Part shown: in pieces, positions 6,734-10,415 of the stretch
Layout: every line of letters begins with the position of its first letter
How positions within the stretch are numbered: position 1 is the stretch's first letter
Source of the DNA: Cyanobacteriota bacterium
GTDB taxonomy: Bacteria > Cyanobacteriota > Cyanobacteriia > SKYG9
Assembly: GCA_025054735.1 (NCBI GenBank)
Contig: JANWZG010000104.1
Coordinates: 1 to 10,415, forward strand
Direction: 5' to 3'
Length of the DNA stretch: 10,415 bases
Position numbers and translations under genes: made by a program
The notes under the pieces: model-generated
The model's database searches: none
What the model saw: only the letters and a program-made list of their open reading frames with translations
What the model was told of the DNA's origin: nothing

Positions 6734-7080
6734 GGAATACTCCCAAAAACTTTAAAGTCAAGCTTGGATAATCCTGCTAACATCCATTTACTATTATCTA
6801 GTAACTCCTGTAGACGACCTTAGTGACTCATGCTGTTCATGGGGGTTAGGCAGGCTGTCTTGCCCTCGCTAGGAAAGCTTGGCTAGTTGTAGACAAAGTA
6901 GCCAGGTTTGTTGTCGCTAAGATTGGGGTTAGGTTTTCGTCCCAGATGTTAGGTGCCGTTGACTTAGCCAAAGTCTACAGAAATCTTCGGGAATTGACGC
7001 ATAATGATGTGTCGTTAACCCAAGCTCTGAGTTGTTTCTATTCTGTGTCAGTGAGTCACTCTTAGTTCTAGCCTGTTGCC
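6734..7080. other. 347-bp divergent intergenic spacer
   Basis: This region must hold the promoters of the small unknown gene (leftward) and the phosphatase gene (rightward). For the leftward gene, a GATAAT hexamer is visible at 6798-6793. For the rightward gene I see no convincing -35/-10 pair. A short hairpin GGCAGG-CTGT-CTTGCC is present at 6849-6864. A rightward frame is open from 6850 to a TAG at 7063, with one ATG at 6946 (39 codons). It resembles nothing I recognise and I do not call it a gene. No tRNA or repeat element is seen. Confidence 0.55.
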
Positions 7081-8514
7081 GTGTTAACCAGTCCTGGAAG
7101 ATCTACTGTGCCTACTTCACACCCGCCATCATCTGTCGAGCCAATTGGTGATGTGTCGCAAGACCTCGCCTCTGTCTTGGCTATGAAGGAACTGGTGAGT
7201 CAGTTGCAACGGGAGCATCATAAGATTCAAGATCTACTTAGTTCTCTTAGCTTTGCCTTACGTAGCTTTAACAACCTTAGTCAGTTTTTAGAACTGATTC
7301 CACTGATGGCCTGTCGGGTAACCGATGCTGATGGCAGTGCTCTGATTTTGTTTAAGCCCAACGGTCAAGTGCGATTGGAGCGGTTGCATTGCCAAGATCG
7401 ATCAGAAATGTCTGCTGTTCGTAAGGCGTTGGAGGCGGCTGCTCGTCAAATGGCTGAACCAGCTATGGCTGCCAGTCTGAGCAATGCAATTGCTGCACGC
7501 AAGACCACTGTTGCTCTAGATCACCAAATCAGCCACTTCTTGGGTTCTGATGTGCAATTGTTTGGCACGGCAATCCTAGTCAAAAATACGGAACGTGGGC
7601 GACTTTATGTGTTCAGTCGTACTCCAGGCTATACGTGGACAGAGACACGACAGAAGCTGGTGCGACTAGTGGCAGATCAGACGGCTGTAGCGATCGCCAA
7701 TAGCGAGCTTACGGCTGAGCTACGGCAAAAGGAACGTATGGATCGGGAGTTACAAATTGGTGCTGAGATTCAACACCAGTTATTACCTAGAAGTTGTCCA
7801 AAAATTAAAGGCATTGAGTTAGCGGCGCGGTGCAAAACAGCTAGCCGTGTGGGTGGTGATTATTATGACTTTATTCCTACCCATAAGGAGCAACTTCCTG
7901 GCAAGCGAGAGGTTGGTAGTGAAACTGACTGCTGGGGATTTGCGATCGGTGATGTTATGGGGAAGGGTGTTCCTGCTGGACTAATTATGACCATGCTGCG
8001 CGGAATGCTGCGAGCAGAAGTATTGAATGGTCATTCTCCAGCTCGAATTTTGCAACATTTGAATCGGGTTATGTATACCGACTTAGAAAACTCTAATCGG
8101 TTTGTAACCATGTTTTACTCAGAATATGATCCTAAAACCCAAATTCTCTACTACAGCAATGCTGCTCACAACCCACCTCTGCTCTGGCAAGCAGCAACAC
8201 AATCCATTCGCCGGTTAGATACGATGGGCATGTTGATTGGGCTAGATCTCGACACGCAGTATCAAGACAGCCAAGTGCAGTTGGCCAGTGGTGATGTTCT
8301 AATGTACTACACCGATGGATTTACCGATGCAGCTAACCGCAGTGGTCAGCGCTTTGATGAGGAGGGGCTAATTCATCATTTTCGGCTGGCTTGTCAGCAT
8401 GGCTATGACCCTAAAACCATGCTGGATTACTTGTTTAACCAGGTACAGCAGTTTATCGGCATCAACAATCGCAATGAGGATGATATGACTCTGATCATTA
8501 TGCGAGTAGAATAG
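7081..8514 (+). CDS. GAF-domain PP2C/SpoIIE-type serine phosphatase (RsbU-like)
   Basis: This 477-residue cytoplasmic protein pairs a sensor domain with a metal-dependent Ser/Thr phosphatase. In other bacteria such enzymes dephosphorylate anti-sigma-factor antagonists in partner-switching stress pathways. Residues 1-30 are Pro/Ser-rich, and a helix follows (35-60). About 57-208 form a GAF domain ending ADQTAVAIANSEL, then comes a coiled-coil linker (209-232) leading to EIQHQLLP. The SpoIIE/PP2C domain carries VGGDYYDF (257-264, Asp260), IGDVMGKGVPAG (289-300, Asp291), SNAAHNPPLLW (359-369), YYTDGFTDAAN (409-419) and NEDDMTLIIMR (465-475). All metal-binding aspartates are intact. The start is uncertain. 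In-frame TAGs at 7063 and 7069 limit it. GTG 7081 has no Shine-Dalgarno, whereas GTG 7108 has GGAAG seven bases upstream, and ATG 7183 is a third option. No antagonist or anti-sigma gene lies nearby. The hli gene follows after 36 bp. Confidence 0.93.
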   Translation: MLTSPGRSTVPTSHPPSSVEPIGDVSQDLASVLAMKELVSQLQREHHKIQDLLSSLSFALRSFNNLSQFLELIPLMACRVTDADGSALILFKPNGQVRLERLHCQDRSEMSAVRKALEAAARQMAEPAMAASLSNAIAARKTTVALDHQISHFLGSDVQLFGTAILVKNTERGRLYVFSRTPGYTWTETRQKLVRLVADQTAVAIANSELTAELRQKERMDRELQIGAEIQHQLLPRSCPKIKGIELAARCKTASRVGGDYYDFIPTHKEQLPGKREVGSETDCWGFAIGDVMGKGVPAGLIMTMLRGMLRAEVLNGHSPARILQHLNRVMYTDLENSNRFVTMFYSEYDPKTQILYYSNAAHNPPLLWQAATQSIRRLDTMGMLIGLDLDTQYQDSQVQLASGDVLMYYTDGFTDAANRSGQRFDEEGLIHHFRLACQHGYDPKTMLDYLFNQVQQFIGINNRNEDDMTLIIMRVE

Positions 8515-8550
8515 GGTTTGTCGTTATATTCTCTAGTTTGATTGACGGTT

Positions 8551-8721
8551 ATGACTACGCCGCAACCGACAGTTATTCCCAAGGTTCCCAAACCAAAGTA
8601 CGGTTTTAGTGACTATTCAGAGCGGCTGAATGGTCGAGCGGCGATGATTGGGTTTGTAGCGCTAGTGGCGATCGAATACTTCACAGGCAAGGCTTTCTTA
8701 ACGCTATTAGGTATCAAATGA
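8551..8721 (+). CDS. hli: high-light-inducible protein (Hli/Scp), single-helix chlorophyll-binding
   Basis: This 56-residue gene runs from the ATG at 8551 to the TGA at 8719-8721. Hli proteins are thylakoid membrane proteins that bind chlorophyll and carotenoid as dimers or with partners. They protect photosystem II assembly and chlorophyll synthesis under high light and stress. A polar, Pro/Lys-rich N terminus (1-16) leads to YSERLNGRAAMIGF (22-35), which contains the ExxNxR chlorophyll-binding motif (Glu24, Asn27, Arg29). One transmembrane helix follows (about 30-53) with VAIEYFTGKAFLTLLG. The length and motif fit the family exactly. It lies 36 bp downstream of the phosphatase gene with no terminator in between, so read-through transcription is likely. 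The upstream base context is a weak ribosome-binding site. Which Hli paralogue it is cannot be decided, so the symbol is generic. Confidence 0.95.
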   Translation: MTTPQPTVIPKVPKPKYGFSDYSERLNGRAAMIGFVALVAIEYFTGKAFLTLLGIK

Positions 8722-8970
8722 ACCAGTTCGATTATGTGTCTGGTGCCTAAAGCTACGATTACGCAATTACTAGTGCAACCATATCCGAAAGTTTACAGCC
8801 CATTTGGGCAAATTCAGGCAAATACGGGATTTTCACAACCTGCTCCACGAACATCCCAACTAGCCTGTGGATTGAGTTGATGCTAGCAGCGACCGAATTA
8901 CCAAGTAAACTTACTCTGAACACTATTGGGGTTTAGACTATCTAGGGACTAGCAATGCGATCGTAGCTAC

Positions 8971-8975
8971 GGAGG
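8971..8975 (+). promoter_or_regulatory. ribosome-binding site that decides the speA start
   Basis: GGAGG ends six bases before the ATG at 8982. The next in-frame ATG (8988) would be 12 bases away, so 8982 is preferred. Confidence 0.75.
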
Positions 8976-8981
8976 TGACTG

Positions 8982-10415
8982 ATGGGGATGGAAGCAACAG
9001 CACAACTAAATATGGATCACTACACCCATGAGGCTGGGCATGACCTACTACCTACAGATAGCCATCGATCGCGAGCATGGACGATTGAAGACAGTGAAGA
9101 ACTGTATCGCATCAATGGCTGGGGCGAGCCATATTTTGCTATTAACGATGCCGGGCATGTGACAGTTTCTCCTAAGGGGGAGCGGGGTGGTTCGCTAGAT
9201 CTGTATGAGCTAGTCAATGCCTTGAAATGTCGCAATCTAGAGTTGCCACTGCTGATACGCTTTTCTGACATTTTAGAAGACCGAATTGAGCGGCTAAATG
9301 CGGCCTTTGCTCGGGCGATCGCTCGCTACAACTACAGCGGAGTCTATCGGGGTGTGTATCCTACCAAGTGCAACCAACAGCGTCACTTGGTGCAAAACTT
9401 GGTGAAGTTTGGGCAGCCTCATCAGTTTGGCCTAGAGGCAGGCTCTAAGGCAGAATTGCTGATTGCTCTGGCTACCCTAACAACACCCGGAGCACTGCTG
9501 ATTTGCAATGGCTATAAGGATAGGGAATACATTGAGACTGCTATCCTGGCGCAGCGTCTAGGTAAAACGCCGATTATCGTCATTGAGCAGATTGAAGAAG
9601 TGGCAATGGCAATCGATGCTAGCCGTAAACTAGGTATTAAACCGATTTTGGGAGTGCGCGCTAAGCTCAGCAGCCGGGGGAGTGGACATTGGGGCTGCTC
9701 GACGGGCGATCGTGCCAAGTTTGGCCTGACAGTGCCTGAGATTATTGCTGCTGTGGATCAGTTACGAGACACTGACATGCTGGACTGTCTACAGCTGCTG
9801 CATTTTCACATCGGCTCCCAAATTTCCTCGATCGGGGTCATTAAGGATGCCATTCGTGAAGCTGCCCGCATCTATGTGGAGCTAGCTGGCTTAGGAGCCA
9901 AGATGCAATATCTAGATGTCGGTGGCGGGCTAGGTGTAGATTACGACGGCTCCAAGACCAACTTCTACGCTTCTAAGAACTACAACATGCAGAACTATGC
10001 CAATGATGTCGTGGCGGAAGTGCGAGATGCCTGTCGAGAAAAGGGGCTAGCTATGCCTACCCTGATTAGCGAAAGTGGTCGGGCGATTGCATCCCACCAG
10101 TCTGTGCTAGTGTTCAATGTCTTGGGTACTAGTGATATTCCCATAGGCACCCCTGAACCTGCACGTGCTGACGAACATTTGATTATCCGTAATCTTTACG
10201 AAACCTACACTACCATCGGCCTAGATAACTACCAAGAGGCTTATCACGATGCGGAAAAGTTCAAAGAAGTTGCCATTAGCCAGTTTGAATATGGCTCTAT
10301 TAGCCTGCGGGAACGGGCAAGGGCAGAGCTACTTTACTGGGCTTGTTGTGGCAAAATCCTAGCGATCGTCCGTAAGCTGCGCGAACAGGATGACTATGTG
10401 CCCGATGATCTAGAG
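8982..10415 (+). CDS. speA: biosynthetic arginine decarboxylase, N-terminal 478 residues (cut by right edge)
   Basis: This PLP-dependent enzyme of the alanine-racemase-fold (type III) decarboxylase family converts arginine to agmatine, the first step of putrescine and polyamine synthesis from arginine. After a ~32-residue variable N terminus comes WTIEDSEELYRINGWGEPYF. The PLP lysine is Lys129 in GVYPTKCNQQRH (124-135). Further family motifs are QFGLEAGSKAEL (148-159), LLICNGYKDREY (172-183), SGHWGCSTGDRAKFGL (234-249), LHFHIGSQIS (273-282), YLDVGGGLGVDYDG (310-323), LISESGRAI (361-369) and FEYGSISLRERARAELLYW (435-453). The frame stays open to the last base, exactly 478 codons. Family members are roughly 630-660 residues, so the C-terminal domain is missing. 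The gene lies 260 bp beyond hli on the same strand and probably has its own promoter, though none is clearly visible. Confidence 0.97.
   Translation, partial: MGMEATAQLNMDHYTHEAGHDLLPTDSHRSRAWTIEDSEELYRINGWGEPYFAINDAGHVTVSPKGERGGSLDLYELVNALKCRNLELPLLIRFSDILEDRIERLNAAFARAIARYNYSGVYRGVYPTKCNQQRHLVQNLVKFGQPHQFGLEAGSKAELLIALATLTTPGALLICNGYKDREYIETAILAQRLGKTPIIVIEQIEEVAMAIDASRKLGIKPILGVRAKLSSRGSGHWGCSTGDRAKFGLTVPEIIAAVDQLRDTDMLDCLQLLHFHIGSQISSIGVIKDAIREAARIYVELAGLGAKMQYLDVGGGLGVDYDGSKTNFYASKNYNMQNYANDVVAEVRDACREKGLAMPTLISESGRAIASHQSVLVFNVLGTSDIPIGTPEPARADEHLIIRNLYETYTTIGLDNYQEAYHDAEKFKEVAISQFEYGSISLRERARAELLYWACCGKILAIVRKLREQDDYVPDDLE

Larger units (their letters stand above)
921..9322. repeat. 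seven dispersed HIP1 octamers (GCGATCGC)
   Basis: The cyanobacterial highly iterated palindrome GCGATCGC occurs at 921-928, 1228-1235, 2775-2782, 3410-3417, 5731-5738, 7690-7697 and 9315-9322. All seven fall inside coding sequences (gpmI, ABC-F twice, ABC1K, peroxiredoxin, phosphatase, speA), which is typical. Many near-copies sharing CGATCG also occur. A random 10.4-kb sequence would be expected to have fewer than one perfect copy. The start and end given here only bracket the first and last copies. Confidence 0.9.

Noticed and set aside
6841..6964. Possible tRNA-like fold in the divergent spacer
   Set aside because: No T-loop GTTCGAATC-type motif, anticodon arm or acceptor pairing could be found, only a short isolated hairpin.
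8801..8823. Short direct repeat GGCAAAT with 10-bp period
   Set aside because: Two seven-base copies only. Such repeats occur by chance and there is no further copy or structure.
8734..8880. Rightward 48-codon open frame in the hli-speA gap
   Set aside because: The predicted product has no motif or clear helix, and no ribosome-binding site precedes the ATG. The gap is better read as spacer with the speA leader.
9020..9718. Two leftward open frames (9020-9271 and 9512-9718)
   Set aside because: Both lie inside speA, whose family motifs are unmistakable in the rightward frame.
1..10415. CRISPR array, insertion sequence, prophage or defence cluster
   Set aside because: No regularly spaced repeats, transposase, integrase or terminal inverted repeats are visible on either strand, and the genes are typical chromosomal housekeeping and stress genes.

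Overview
The window reads as ordinary core chromosome of a cyanobacterium. Three things point there. The highly iterated palindrome GCGATCGC (HIP1) occurs seven times, with many one-mismatch variants. A small single-helix high-light-inducible (Hli/Scp) protein is encoded. The proteins are also of types usual in cyanobacteria: an ABC1 kinase, a GAF plus SpoIIE-type phosphatase, SpeA, and a 2-Cys peroxiredoxin with the GGLG motif. I cannot name the genus from sequence alone.

Layout. Positions 1-6733 are read leftwards (minus strand): the N-terminal two thirds of cofactor-independent phosphoglycerate mutase (gpmI, cut by the left edge), a YheS/YdiF-like ABC-F ATPase, an AarF/UbiB/ABC1-family atypical kinase, a typical 2-Cys peroxiredoxin, and a 119-residue conserved-looking protein of unknown function. 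The gaps between these genes are 139 bp or more, and several contain promoter-like elements, so they are probably separate transcription units. A 347-bp divergent spacer (6734-7080) separates them from the rightward block. That block holds a GAF/PP2C-SpoIIE serine phosphatase, a 56-residue Hli protein 36 bp downstream of it, and after 260 bp the first 478 codons of arginine decarboxylase (speA), cut by the right edge.

How the genes relate. Several products fit housekeeping and stress physiology of a phototroph: glycolysis/carbon flow (GpmI), ribosome-associated ATPase (ABC-F), membrane/prenyl-lipid-linked kinase (ABC1K), peroxide detoxification (Prx), a stress-type phosphatase with a photoprotective Hli protein, and polyamine synthesis (SpeA). 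Only the phosphatase-hli pair has spacing that suggests co-transcription. I see no insertion sequence, CRISPR array, tRNA, rRNA, phage gene or defence system, and no convincing new system. The most useful second looks are the phosphatase-hli pair, paired repeats upstream of the peroxiredoxin gene, a dyad over the ABC-F promoter, and the small unknown protein.
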